The notes below the pieces were generated by a model that saw only the letters and a program-made list of their open reading frames with translations, had not been told where the DNA came from and did no database searches. A DNA stretch of 64,000 nt from Cycas panzhihuaensis (taxonomy: Eukaryota > Cycadophyta), in the NCBI GenBank assembly GCA_023213395.1, contig CM041465.1, positions 218,309,741-218,373,740 on the forward strand, read 5' to 3'. A program made the translations under genes and the position numbers. This document shows, piece by piece, positions 1 through 11,445 of this stretch; position 1 is the stretch's first letter, and each line of letters opens with the position of its first letter.

Positions 1-192
1 TAATTAGCTCTCTATACTATATTTGATTATTTTACATTGTTATATAAGTTTTTTACTAGTATTTCATAATATTTTGATCCTTAAGCTCCTGTTAAGCCTC
101 AAAAAGATGATTGCATCTTTGGTATATTAAAATCTTGACTTGTAAGAACCTGATCTCAAAACAGTTAGTTTCGTTGATTAGATATTTCATTG
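1..192 (+). repeat. E7 copia leader, left part (interrupted by E1)
   Basis: Non-coding AT-rich sequence. It aligns nearly base for base with about 59,093-59,285 and resumes at 15,395 after the E1 insertion. The matching downstream portion leads into a copia-type gag at about 16.33 kb, so I read this as the 5' leader of an old plus-strand copia element whose start lies left of the window. Positions 188-192 (CATTG) are the left copy of the E1 target-site duplication. No coding capacity is seen. Confidence 0.65.
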
Positions 193-652
193 TGAAAGAA
201 TGGGTAATATGCACAATGCTACAAGATCGAGAAATTAACAAATATAGGTATAATGAGACATTACACATGTACACATCATTTGACAGATGGAAAACCCCTT
301 CTGGGGAAGAAAAACCACCTCACTAATCTAAAATTTTATTGATGTCAAAAATTATATATGAAACCTTAATGAAATACCCTCTACATACAATAAACCAACC
401 TTTGAAATAGGCTTTAGACAACCTGCAATATTCTCATAATTAATTCCTAGAATCTAGGAGAGACTATTTGTAGTAAGAGAGGTTTGTTGAAATGGGTAGT
501 TACGCATTTCAAAAACCTTCACATAATGATTAAATATTAACATAAACTTTCTAACATTAAACATTTAAATCACTTAAATTTATATTTACACATGTGACAT
601 AAAGATAACATAGAGTAGTAATAATATAAAACTAACATTAATATTCCTAACA
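193..652 (-). repeat. E1 3' LTR
   Basis: 460 bp repeat matching 14,929-15,389 at roughly nine in ten positions by eye. On the plus strand it begins TGAAAGAATGGG and ends TTCCTAACA. It is flanked on the left by CATTG and on the right by the polypurine tract of the minus-strand element. Confidence 0.9.
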
Positions 653-664
653 TCCCCCTTTAAC
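653..664 (-). other. E1 polypurine tract
   Basis: The plus-strand TCCCCCTTTAAC reads GTTAAAGGGGGA on the minus strand, directly before the LTR start TGTTAGGAAT. This is the expected place and composition for the plus-strand primer of reverse transcription. Confidence 0.8.
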
Positions 665-699
665 GTTAGCTTTTATATAATATAGAAAAATAAGGTCTT

Positions 700-2640
700 C
701 ATCATGTTGATCCCCTTTTGATGGAGACTTCTTTTATTTTTAATAAATCTCGCATGTTTAGAAACTTGACTTTAGTCAAAAACTTAGTAAGTATATCAGA
801 AACTTGTAGATATGTAGGACAATAAGACAAATGAACAATACTATCAGCAATAAGATTATAAATAAAATGCTGATACAATTCTATGTGTTTAGTTCTAAAA
901 TGTACAACTAGATTTATAGCAATAGCAATAGCACCTTGATTATCAACTTTAAGTTCTATAGAAGAGTTAGGAGATAGACCAATTTCATTTAGGAGAGATT
1001 TGAGCCATAGTGCTTCTTTGCTTGCTTCAACGAGTGCTCGATATTCAACTTCAGTTGTTTATAGAGCTAGTGCCTGCAATTTTTTTACTAGACTAAGTGA
1101 TGGGTGAGGAATCTAGAAAAAATACATAACCTACTGTGGACTTATGGTCATTTGTGTCACCTACCCAATCTTAATCAGTATACCCTATTAAGGTTAGAGG
1201 CTTACTGCAAGAATTATAAGTTAGTCCATAAAAAATAGTATTTTGAAGATATGTAAGAATACGTTTAACAGCTTTCCAATATGATTCGTGTGGTTTTTAC
1301 ATATAACGTAAACATAAAGTAATAACATAAGATATATTAGAGCGAGTATGGATTAAATAAATAAGGATGCCAATAAGCTGCCTATATGATGTTAGATCAT
1401 ATAAGGGTATAGAATAATCAGTAAATAATTTTACTCCTAATTGTAGTGAATTAGAAATTGGTTTAGCATTTTCCATATTAAACTATTTGATTAGGTCTAA
1501 AATATATTTTAGTTAGAAAATAGTTATTTTTGAATCATACTAGTAAATTTGTAATCCAAGAAAATAATGTAGAAGACCTAGATCGGTTATTTCAAATTTA
1601 TTCATTAAAGTAGTCTTTAAGTGATGAATGTTGTTAGTTGAAGATCCAATGATGATGATATCATCAACATATAGGATTAAAATAGTAATATTTTTATTTT
1701 CACATTTGAAATAGAGATTTGGATTACTAATGCATCTAGTATATCTAATTTAAATTAGGTATTCATCAACTTTTGTGTACTAAGCCCAAGGAGCTTGTTT
1801 TAATCCATAAATTAATTTCTTTAGTTTACAAACTAAATTAGGATTGTCAATAAAACTAAGTGGTTGATTCATGTAGATCTCTTCTTTGAGATCACCATTC
1901 AAAAAAGTGCTCTTTACATCCATTTGATAGATTTCTCAGTTAAATTTAGCTGCTAAAGCAATAATTATTTTAGTAGTATTTATCTTTGCAACATGTGAAA
2001 AAGTTTCATTATAATCTATACCGTTGATTTAAGAAAATCCTTTTGCAACAAGGTGAACTTTATGTTTTTCAACTACGCTTGATGAATTGTATTTGGTTTG
2101 ATAAACCCATTTACAATCAACTACAATTTTTCCTAGTGGGAGTGGTATGAGTTCCCAAGTTGAATTCTTGTTTAAAGCATCAAATTCAACTTGCATAGTT
2201 TCTTACCATACAAGATTGTTGCTAGCTTGTTTAAAAGTTTTTGGATCATTACTAGCCATTATTTTAGCTATTAATTCATAGTTAACATGTAATTTTTGAT
2301 CACGTGTTCTTCTGGTATTTGAAAGATTACCTACATCAGATCCAGCATCAGAAAGTATTTTTCTTTACCCATGCGGGCTATTTATTAGTAACTATTTCTC
2401 TAATTACAGGTTAAGTTGAGGAGCTAGCTTAAGAAAAAGAATCTATTCTAGTTGGTTCAGATAGAGTCCAATTCTGGACTTATATAGATAAGGATTCTAT
2501 AATTTTAGGGTCAACTTGTTTGTCGAAGGGATCAACCAAATAGGTGTTGGTTAACAGATTTTTAATCAGAAGTTCTACATAAGTAGAGATTGAAGAAGAT
2601 CCTTCTTCATCAAATATTATACTATATAAAATTAAAATTT
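700..2640 (-). pseudogene. E1 pol, RT-RNase H remnant
   Basis: Minus-strand relic of the copia reverse transcriptase and RNase H. The best preserved part is the RNase H end (about 740-1,050). There a DNQGA motif, a TKHI motif and YCPT near the C-terminus appear in order, as in copia RNase H. RT sequence toward 1,500-2,300 is recognisable only piecemeal because stops and frameshifts are dense. It is continuous with the integrase tail at 2,640-3,010. No functional product is expected. Family call is firm; domain borders are approximate. Confidence 0.7.
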
Positions 2641-3010
2641 GATGCATGACTAGATCTAAGAGTCTATAGGCTTTACTTTATTTGTTGTATCCAACGAAGA
2701 TATATTTTTTACTTTTAGGATCTAGTTTCTTGCATTTTTCTTTAGGAATATGTCCCTATGCAATACTTCCAAAAATTTTTAAATGATTAACTCAGGATTT
2801 TTGTCCATACCACTTTTGTTTTGGAGTAATGTTTTGTAAACATTTATTAGATAAGCGGTTTAAAAGATAGTTGGAGTAGCCAATTGCTTCTGCCCACAAC
2901 TTTAGATCAAGATTCTTTGCATATAACATGCAACGAGTCATCTTAATAAGAATATGGTTCTTGCAGTCAGCAACACCATTTTGATGAGGAGTATAGGAAA
3001 CTGAAGGAAT
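2640..3010 (-). pseudogene. E1 integrase, C-terminal half
   Basis: Minus-strand coding relic with the copia integrase signature SYTPHQNGVA near 2,960-3,000, followed by CKNHILIKMTRCML and WAEAI. A KYIFVGYN-like block follows near 2,660-2,720. The normal family motif is YTPQQNGVAERKN, so several key positions have drifted. The frame stops where the E6 LTR begins (3,011). The upstream half of the same domain reappears at 10,671, which shows that E6 landed in this coding sequence. Confidence 0.85.
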
Positions 3011-3313
3011 GATGGATCTAGGAGATAAATCACTCACATGCATACAATGACAATGGAGAATAAAAAAGAAGATGAAACAAGATATGAGAGCAAGCTTGGA
3101 GGTGAGAATTAATAATAACTCCCTCCTTAAGATTCCACCTTTTATTATTAAGGGTGAGCATTAGGGTTAGGATTTTCTCGCCTAATGACATGAACCTAAA
3201 ATTACATCTAAATGCATATAAAGTACATTTCATTAAGAGACTAATGCTAATAATATATCCTAAGGTCACATAATTAATCTACATAAATGACCTTGATACA
3301 TTAACCTCTTTCA
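3011..3313 (-). repeat. E6 3' LTR
   Basis: 303 bp, nearly identical to 10,363-10,665. On the plus strand it ends TTAACCTCTTTCA, so the element-sense LTR starts TGAAAGAGG. Small ORFs on the minus strand in both copies are shared repeat sequence, not genes. Confidence 0.9.
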
Positions 3314-3330
3314 ATCCACCCCTTAATGGT
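3314..3330 (-). other. E6 polypurine tract
   Basis: The plus strand reads ATCCACCCCTTAATGG. In the sense of the element this is CCATTAAGGGGTGGAT, immediately before the LTR start TGAAAGAGG. Confidence 0.75.
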
Positions 3331-3820
3331 GGAAGGTCATTTTTAGAAAATCTATTCTATGAGGTCTTCATTTGAGCCTCATTATTACATTGAAATTCTA
3401 AATGACATTTTTGTGGGAAAACCCTCATAGGGAATAAAAACCCATGAACTTTCTAAGATCTATAGCCCCTTTTATAAATAAAAATGACTAAGGTGGCTCT
3501 TTGATGTAGCCTGTTAGCCAAGTAGCTTAAATGTGTAACTTAATCTATTAAGTCTCCATATATTATTTGGTCATCCCCTATGCCCTTTTGAGTTTTCACA
3601 GGTTCTAATTTTTCAAAATAAGTACAACCCTTATCCTTTCGTGCCCACATGGGGTTTTCACAAAGAGGATAAAACAAAGACTTACTCTTATTCTTCCACG
3701 CCCATAAGGGGTTTTCATGAAGAGAACAGAGTATGATGATCCTGTTGCCATCTTCTTTGATTAATCAAAGATGGAGGCCCTAAGGCCAAGCTGTCTTTGG
3801 AATTGTTCAAACTTCACCCT
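3331..3820 (-). other. E6 3' untranslated region
   Basis: About 490 bp between the RNase H stop and the polypurine tract with no coding signal. It contains an imperfect direct repeat: GCCCACATGGGGTTTTCAC near 3,650 and GCCCATAAGGGGTTTTCAT near 3,703, each followed by a purine-rich GAGGATA/GAGAACA stretch. Confidence 0.6.
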
Positions 3821-5400
3821 TTATAGTTGTTTGGTGAAAATATCAGCCACTTGATCTATTGTAGGACAGTAATCTAATTGAATTGTGCCGTCATGAACAA
3901 GTTCCCTAAACCTATGGACTTTCGTACTTATGTATTTAGTACGATCATAAAATATAGGATTTTTTGCCATGCAGATTATTGATTGATTATCTACATGAAG
4001 ACCCGTAGGACTTGTTTGGGTGATATTCAATGTTTCCAATAATTTTCTCAGCCATATCACCTCTTTACTGGTCATAAAAATAGTAATGTATTTAGATTCG
4101 GCAGTTGAATCTGCAACTATCTTCTTCCCTCTGGATGTCCATGATATTGGTGTTGTTCCAAGAAATATTATATACCCAGACATAGATCTTCCTGTATCTT
4201 TATCTTCTGTAAAGTCTAAGTATGTGTATGCAAGAAGCTTGAAATTTGAATTAGGTTCATACAACAAACCATATTTGCTGGTCATCTTAAGGTATCTCAA
4301 CACTCACACTGCTACCTGCTAGTGATTCTGCTTAGGATTTATCATGTAACAAGTAAGAATATCGATAGAGTGTATAATATCTGGCCTTATATTGGTAGTG
4401 TAGATGAGACTACCTATAAGTTTCCTGTAGAGTGTTGTGTCTGCCTCCCTAGTGTTACCTTCAGCTAAGAGTTTGGTGTTAGGATCCATAGGTAACATCA
4501 GTGGTCGAGCATCTTTTAACTGGAACTTGGTTAGAAGATCGTTGATATATTTTTCTTGGGAGAGGAAAATTTTTCTATTCTTTTGTGTTACTTTAATTCC
4601 TAAGTAATATTTCATCAAACCAAGGTTAGACAATTCAAACGTTTTGCCAAGGTCCTTTTTTAGCTGGCTTATTGCCTGTTCACTATTACCTATTACTAGC
4701 ATGTCATCCACAAAAATTATGAGATAAGTGACTTTATCCTCATGGCACTTAATGAACAACATTGCATCAATATCTTGATAGTCACAAACCTCGTATCCAA
4801 GTTACCTCATCCTTTCAAACAGCTTGGCAAACCAAGTACGAGGGGCTTATTTAAGTCCATACAAGGACTTTCTGAGCTTGCAAACCTTATGCTCTTGACC
4901 TTCGATCTCATATCCTTCTGGCTAAGCCATGTAAATTTCTTCTTCAAGATCTCTATTGAGAAACGCAGTCTTAATATCGAGTTAGTGGATTTTCCAACTC
5001 TATTGAGCAGCCAAGGCCACAAGAGTTCTAATTGTAGGCCACTTGGTTGTAGGTGCAAAGACTTTAGTGTAGTCAATACCTTCCCTTTGTGTAAATCCTT
5101 TAGCTACCAACCTCGCCTTATGTTTTTCAAGGGTGTTGTTTGATCTATATTTGTTTTTAAACACCCATTTATTTTAAACTACCTTTCTACCAAGTGGTAG
5201 ATCAACGAGCTCTAATGTACCATTCTTGATAAGAGATTGGTACTCTTTGTTCATGGTATTTCTCCAAGCTGTATGCTTTACAGCTTCTTGGTATGTTAAG
5301 GGCTCTTCATTAAGAGTAAGGTGCAATTCTACTAGTTCAAGCTTAGTATATAATGATTCCTGCATCCTTGCTCTATGGGCACTTCAAGTGTCAGTTTTTC
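3821..5400 (-). pseudogene. E6 pol, reverse transcriptase and RNase H
   Basis: Copia-type RT and RNase H. The RT start lies near 5,365 with the usual LTYQEAVKHTAW...M..EYQSL layout. The catalytic block FVDDML is at 4,703-4,714 and LGLMKYYLGI follows. RNase H occupies 4,303-3,821 with SGYIIFLG, ISWTSRGKK, VDNQS and YCPTIDQVADIFTK, so the acidic and connecting motifs of the family are visible. The 4,762-4,319 and 4,303-3,821 segments share a phase; the piece at 5,076-4,807 is in another phase, so at least two frameshifts exist. RT copies element RNA to DNA and RNase H degrades the RNA strand. Not functional as it stands. Confidence 0.88.
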
Positions 5401-6850
5401 CCACCTCATCTGGTTGTATGTCCTTATTGAGCTAGCGAGCTTCTCGAGATCCTCGAGTTGGGGATGATGTCCTCATTTCCTCAACTTCTTAGTTCTTATC
5501 ATGTTCGTTAAAATGATTATTTTGTGAGGAGGATGTTGATGTGCTTAAGGAAGATGGTCCTTCTACCACTGTTTTATCTTTGTCAACTAAAGGCGGAGAG
5601 GATGGTTCTTCTATAATGGCTTTGCCTTTATTAACTCTGTTATCTTCAAAAGATGGTGTTGGATATGCACTCATTTGTTCAGAGTCATAACTTGTATCCT
5701 TCAAGGCTCTATTACTAGCTTCCAACATTTGGACTAATTTATGTTTACCCCCCCCCCCCCCCCAAATTTTGGAATCTAAACATCATACATGATAACATTA
5801 TTGTAGCGGCATAAGGGTACTATGAAGTCTAATTTAAGTAACTGATCCTCTGTCTCTACAAAAATAACATCTCTGGTAACGATGATTTTTCATTGTAAAG
5901 GTATGAAGACCTTATACCCTTTCTTATCCATAGGGTATCCAACAAAGATGACTTTAACTGCCCTTGGCTGGAGTTTATTTTGATCTGCATCTAGAATATG
6001 GCCATAGCATGTAGAGCCAAAATTTCTAAAGTAGTGAACAATGGGGGCTTGTCTTGACCACTTTTCATTAGGTGATTGTACTTCCTTTGATGGGCTAACA
6101 ACATTGATATAATAAACAACTATCTAGATTGCTTCAGCCCATAGATAGGTAGGTACATTTTTATATATTAACATAGCACGAGCCATGTTTATGATTGTCC
6201 TGTTCATGCACTTGACAACTCCATTTTGATGTGGGGTACCTACTACTATTGTTTAATGCTTGATGCCATTGTCTCAAAGGTAACTTTCAAACTCATGTGA
6301 GGTATACTCGCCACCATTATCAGTTCAAAGACATTTGAGTTGATAACCTAACTCTTTTTCAATGAGGGCTTTGAATTCCTTAAATATATGAAATGCTTCA
6401 TCTTTCTTATGTAGAAAAACTACCCATACTTTTCTAGTAAAATCATTAATGAAATAGATGTAATATAGCTTGCCCTTTAATGAAGGAATGGGCATTGGCC
6501 CACATAAATCAGAGTGTACCAATTGTAATGGATGGCTCGATTTCCACTGACTTTTGGGAAAGGGTTGTCGATGAGATTTGGCAATGATACAAGCTTCATA
6601 TTTAAAGGGCTTAGAGGAAAACTTTGGAAGGTTTGGAATAGTATTAGAAAGATCTCTAAGTCTATCAATGTGAATATGGCCCATACGAGTATGATAAAGA
6701 GCTTCTGGTGACAACACTGGATGGGTCAAGATGGAATTAAATACAAATTCTTAATCGGCATAAGGGATTTGGGCACAATAAGCTTCAAAATATGGAGAGC
6801 CATTCAGTCAAAAGAGTTTGCCAGAGACATGTCCAATTAAAACCTCCTGA
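5400..6850 (-). pseudogene. E6 integrase
   Basis: Copia integrase. The zinc-type pre-integrase region lies near 6,690-6,580 (YHTRMGH, then CIIAKSHRQPF). The catalytic core begins LVHSDLCGPMP and FINDFTRKVW (6,729-6,325). Beyond 6,325 the frame continues with a DNGGEY-like block, a TPHQNG block near 6,220 and a FVGYP block near 5,935. A Ser/Pro/Glu-rich linker (5,728-5,489) leads to the RT. A run of 16 C residues near 5,748-5,763 lies between two phases of the frame and is a likely slippage frameshift site. Confidence 0.85.
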
Positions 6851-7450
6851 TTAGTTGGAGGGTGAATGACCTTAAGAGTCTGGTTATTTGCGATCACACT
6901 CAGATCAAATCCATGAGAAATAAGTGTGGATAAAGAGAGTAGGTTTTGTTTGAGATTGGGTATGTATAAGACATCATACAATGTAAAATCTTCTAAGCCT
7001 GGTACTTTCAGGTGAATGTTGCTAATTCCTTCAACAAGTTATTGTGATTTATTAGCCATGTGAACAACTCCATGAACATTTGAGTCAAATGTTTGATATA
7101 GACTGCGATTGCATGTCATATATTGAGTTGCTCCTATGTCCATGATCAATTGTCCATCGATTGAAGCCACACTATTGGCAATTCTAATAGGGCTTGGTAT
7201 TGGTGAAGGGAATTCACAAGTGATATATCCACACTGAGCTTCAAAGTATTTCTTTGATTGGTCAATGGCATTTGATGCTGAAGATCCCTCAATTCTTTAA
7301 ATGTGTGCCTATACAAAACCTGCACCACTAAAGGATTCTTCACAAGTTTCTTCAACATTATGAGCTCCATGTTTTGGTTGGAACTTGGCCAACTTATAAG
7401 TGGCAGTTCTGCAATCTTTTGCTAAGTGTCCTTTATGGTTACACCGATCA
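6850..7450 (-). pseudogene. E6 protease and gag zinc-knuckle region
   Basis: Decayed linker between gag and integrase. A CDRCNHKGH-like zinc-knuckle sequence can be read on the minus strand near 7,430-7,460. A DGQLIMDIGAT-like segment near 7,125-7,160 is the best protease active-site candidate, with the usual DSGA altered. The short open frame 7,370-7,146 belongs to this stretch. Domain assignment rests on order and fragments only. Confidence 0.55.
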
Positions 7451-8346
7451 CACATAATGGTTTGATTACCAGTCCCTGAAGAAGTACTGGTTTGGCCTGA
7501 CTGTCTTGCTCTTTGTTGAGGTGGCCCTTGGCCTTGAAACTATCAAGGTTGTGATTGAGGGTTTGATTGACCTTATGGACGATTTCCCATATTTCTTCCT
7601 CTTCCTCTTACTCGATTATTTCCTCTGCCATGAGAGGGACCTTGATTTTTTGTGTAGCAAACTTCTTATTCTACCTCAAAGGCTACATCTGGAAGAGATT
7701 CAGAGGCTATAAAGTTTCTATCAAAGGTCTTGTCAAATTCTATAAACTTCTTGGCAAGTGCTTCAAAGTTGAGTGTCTTCAATGTTCCACTAGTTTGAAG
7801 ACTTCCAAGCACGTTTTTATAATTGGGGACATGTAAACATGACTAGATCAAAAATTTCCAAGTGATGCATTGGGTCTTAAAGTCTTTGTCAATTGCTTGT
7901 TTGATTGGTTGAAGGAGATTTATTGTCTCATGAGCTCGTCCCTTCTCTATTTTTAATTTGTTCATTTTCAAAATAAGATGAACAAATTCTAAATCTGACT
8001 TTGTATCAAAGTTCTTTCTAAGAACTTCTAAGACCTTCCAAGCATTATGTTCCTCTTCGTCTATCAAGTTGTGCAAGGAATGATCAATGACCAATATAAT
8101 TCCTGTACGAATCTTTTCATCATCTATCTCCCATTGCAGTTTAGCTACAACATTTATAGGAGCTAGGGGGGTAGATCCACTATAAGCAACTGTTGCAACC
8201 ATTGTTAGTATGCTGGATGTAGGATGCAAGTGGGCTTTCCAAAGGCCTTCATACTTTGCAACATTTTTAATTCTAATGTACTATATATCCCAATTTTCTT
8301 TGCCTTTCAATATGCAGTTAACATTTTACTTGAATTGAGATGACAT
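7450..8346 (-). pseudogene. E6 gag
   Basis: Minus-strand copia gag remnant. A plausible start ATG lies at 8,346-8,344, followed within a few codons by a stop. The clearest open piece is 8,229-7,843 (128 codons), with the copia gag pattern of W-containing and LHNLIDEEEHNAWKVLEVL sequence followed by FDTKSDLEFVHLILKMNKLK. Gag is the structural protein of the particle. Start choice is tentative because the N-terminus is broken. Confidence 0.7.
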
Positions 8347-10339
8347 GGTGATGATGAAGAAGTAGAAGAGATGATAGAAGTATATGTCACTAACATGTGT
8401 GGCTAGTACACCTAGCACAATAGGGATGAAGAAATGATTATTATGATGAGAAGCAAGCAATGATTAACTATTTTTTAATAATTATATAAAAAGATGAATA
8501 TAAGTAATGATGCAAGAATGAGGCATAATATAAAGCTGGCAAAAAGTGTTGATGTGCCATGCTACTAACCTCTCACTTATATCCAAATGTAGGTGAGGTT
8601 TCGATGCCTAAGGCTTCTAGTATATGATTGGGGCCTTCACCTGCAATACTCGCACCTATGCTTGGTGATGAAATTCAAGTCACAGTAAAGCCCAAGTACT
8701 CCCAGTCCTCACCCAGTTCACCAATGAGCAGCTATATACCTCCTCCAAAGAGTCAAACGGTACTACGTATCCCACGACTATGATGGATATTGGACTAGGT
8801 TAATTTTAATCTTGCATTAAGGTTTTCAGTTTTTCTAGGTGGTTATCAGGATTATCCATGATTGGAGGCTATAGGTATGGCTAACCTGTCCCTCTACAAC
8901 TATTCCGGTTAAGAGCAGACCCAATATGAAACTCACACCTCCCTTAAGGCCTAGACTTTGGCCAACCTTGGTCTATTTCAACCAAGGCAAGTGTGCGCAC
9001 AAGTCAAGAACTAGTGGTATAGATCGTACAGATGAGATTCATTTTAGTAATAGTGTAAGATGTTTTCATATAACTGAAAACTAAAATAGAAACTTACTAA
9101 ATGTGTTTGCTTATTTTTCGTGCTTGCTTTGTTGTTGCTGCTGCTTTTATGATGCTTTGTTGTTATTGTTACTTTTGTGATGCTTTATTGTTGTTGTTAC
9201 TTTTGTGATGCTTTATGCTATATGTGCAGATAGAAAAGTATGCTAGATTTAGCAAGGGAACCAGATGTTACTTCTGATCTAAGATTTCCCTTACTTTAGT
9301 ACAATGTTACCAAATATGATTTTGGAAGTTTTGATATAAAAGCCACAATGGGCTAAAAAGTTGATCAACTTACAGCTAAAAATGATGATTTTTCTAAATC
9401 TATATGCATGCTATTTTGCCCTATTTTATGATTTTTTCACAAAATTTACAAATAATGATAAATAGGCAATTTTTTAAAAATTACAAATATGAAGGCCTAA
9501 ATGATGAAATATAAATTTATAACAGAAGGAAAAAGTGTTCAGAATTCATTTATGATAGATTTCTAAAGTCATATTTTAGAAAAGGCACAAAAAAATTTCT
9601 GCCTGAAAAAGCACCAAAGTAAAATCATGCTAGATCAACTATCTCAGAATTCAAACTTCAATATGTTAAAAGTTACATTTTGACACATACATTAACTTTT
9701 CCTTCTGCACCATCTACAAAATTTGCCAAAAAATTACCCGAAATGCCCTTGCAAGGTCCTTTGTAGGGTTGAGTAGGCCAAATCAGCAACCGTAAGAAAA
9801 CTGCATAGATCTCACTAACCAGTGGATGAAATTTAATGAAATTTATCTTAAACTAATATTAAGACATAAATCTACCAGATCCCTTAATAAAATTTTTAGA
9901 TCTTTAGCTTATAATTAAATGATTTCATTAGGAAAAGTGCTTTAAATCACTTATCCATAAAATTTACCCTTTTATCACAGATAAAACTCATTATTTCAGG
10001 CTACATCTAAAGTTGCTCTAGAATACAAAAATGATCCTATAGTCAAGGCAACATTGTATGCCAAATTTTATCAAATTCTGAGATGGTCAAATTTTTATGA
10101 AATTTTAGGCCTTTAATGCTTTCGGGACTATTCCAACAAATTAAACTACTCAAAACCTATATTCTTCACCTCTGAATTTCTCCACACATGGACAAAGTAG
10201 CAACATGAAAAATGCTATAATTTTATACTCTCCAAATATTAAAAAAATAAGGAATGCACTATCAATACTTCACATTAAAGGTGAAGGAGAGGCAAAATGA
10301 CTCCATACAAGTGGAATGGAGTGAATAGATCCCCTTTTG
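8347..10339 (-). other. E6 5' leader, non-coding
   Basis: About 2 kb between the primer site and gag with no convincing frame. It contains a 28 bp unit repeated three times (9,125-9,208). The rest is AT-rich single-copy-looking sequence. Long leaders recur in all copia elements of this window. Confidence 0.6.
9125..9208. repeat. 28 bp tandem triplication in E6 leader
   Basis: Three consecutive 28 bp units starting 9,125, 9,153 and 9,181, each beginning TGCTTT followed by GTTGTT-type triplets and ending in TTTTRTGA. Units 2 and 3 differ at two positions; unit 1 is more diverged. Confidence 0.85.
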
Positions 10340-10351
10340 GCTCTAATACCA
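10340..10351 (-). other. E6 primer binding site (initiator tRNA-Met type)
   Basis: The plus strand reads GCTCTAATACCA; in element sense this is TGGTATTAGAGC, one transition from TGGTATCAGAGC, the standard plant initiator-Met primer site. It lies 11 bp inside the 5' LTR. Confidence 0.85.
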
Positions 10352-10362
10352 CAAGAAGGAAG

Positions 10363-10665
10363 GATGGATATAAGAGATAAATCACTCACATGCACACAAT
10401 GGCAATGGAGAATGAAAAAGAAGATGAAACAAGATATGAGAGCAAGCTTGGAGGTGAGAATGAATAATAACTCCCTCCTTGAGATTCCACCTTTTATTAT
10501 TGAGGGTGAGCACTAGGGTTAGGATTTTCTTGCCTAATGACATGAACCCAAAATTACATCTAAATAGACATAAAGTACATTTCATTAAGAGACTAATGCT
10601 AATAATATATCCTAAGGTCACATAATTAATCCACACAAATGACCTTGATACATTAACCTCTTTCA
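10363..10665 (-). repeat. E6 5' LTR
   Basis: Partner of 3,011-3,313. It is followed on the plus side by GAAAT, the target duplication, where the E1 integrase frame resumes. Confidence 0.9.
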
Positions 10666-10670
10666 GAAAT

Positions 10671-11445
10671 AGAATGTTGAAATTGAATTATGTGCTTCTT
10701 ACATAAGGAAGTGAATTTTCCACTTAAGTATTATATTGCATTATCAAATCTGAAGATTTGAATTTTTGAGTTTGATTAGTTTTCTACAAGTGTTTTGAAT
10801 TCAGTGAAAATGTTAAACACTTAATTGTGAGTTTTGAGTATGTATACCCAATATTTTCTTAAAAAATCATCAATAATCGTGGAAAAATAACAAGAGCTAG
10901 AATATGAGGTTACATGAAATGATCCACATATATCAAAGTGAACAAGTTCAAGTGGAACTTTCACTCTGAATTGAGTTTTATTTAGAAAAGGATCCATGTG
11001 TTGCTTACCTATGACATAGGCTTCGCAAACACCATAAACAGTATTTAAAGGTGGAAGACGATGAACCATGTCATGTCTTTTTAGGTATTGAAGTTTGCCA
11101 TAACTAGTATGGCCAAATCGTGCATGCCATAATTTACTGACTGGGTCAGATTTGACTATAAAGGTACTAAAGGACTTTGTTTTACTATTTTGTAAACTCG
11201 TTAAACTATATAGACCTCTACTATGATCAATAGGTCTAGAGGCAATACGTTTGAATTTATTGAATGGTTCTTTAATAATAAATTTATCTTTCCAAAATTC
11301 GATAACAAGGTCTTTCTGGCAAATTTGGTAAATAGATAGTAGGTTTGGTAACAAACCAGGTACGTAGAAGACAGCCTTGATTGAACTGTTTTTTAAAGTA
11401 ACATCACCTGATCCTTTTACTTTAAGTTGGATTTCACTTCTAAAA
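10671..11445 (-). pseudogene. E1 integrase, N-terminal half
   Basis: Minus-strand open segment 11,354-10,821 (177 codons) with the pre-integrase pattern LWHARFGH...YLKRHDM, then CEAYVIGKQH.DPF. The catalytic-core start follows: LVHFDICG with the first Asp and TIIDDFLRKYWVYIL. The second-Asp region near 10,760 reads FRFDNA, from an expected RSDN. The segment stops at the E6 insertion (10,670) and is completed at 3,005 on the far side. Integrase joins the DNA copy to the host chromosome. Inactive. Confidence 0.85.

Larger units (their letters stand above)
3011..10665 (-). mobile_element. E6: Ty1/copia LTR retrotransposon nested in E1
   Basis: A 7.65 kb minus-strand copia with 303 bp LTRs (3,011-3,313 and 10,363-10,665), an initiator-Met-type primer site at 10,340-10,351 and a polypurine tract beside the low-coordinate LTR. 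The target duplication is GGAAT/GAAAT (3,006-3,010 and 10,666-10,670), one mismatch; a 4 bp duplication with a TG-starting LTR is an alternative reading. In element order it carries a 2 kb leader, gag, protease, integrase, RT and RNase H. Much longer reading frames than in E1 agree with it being the younger insertion. Confidence 0.9.
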
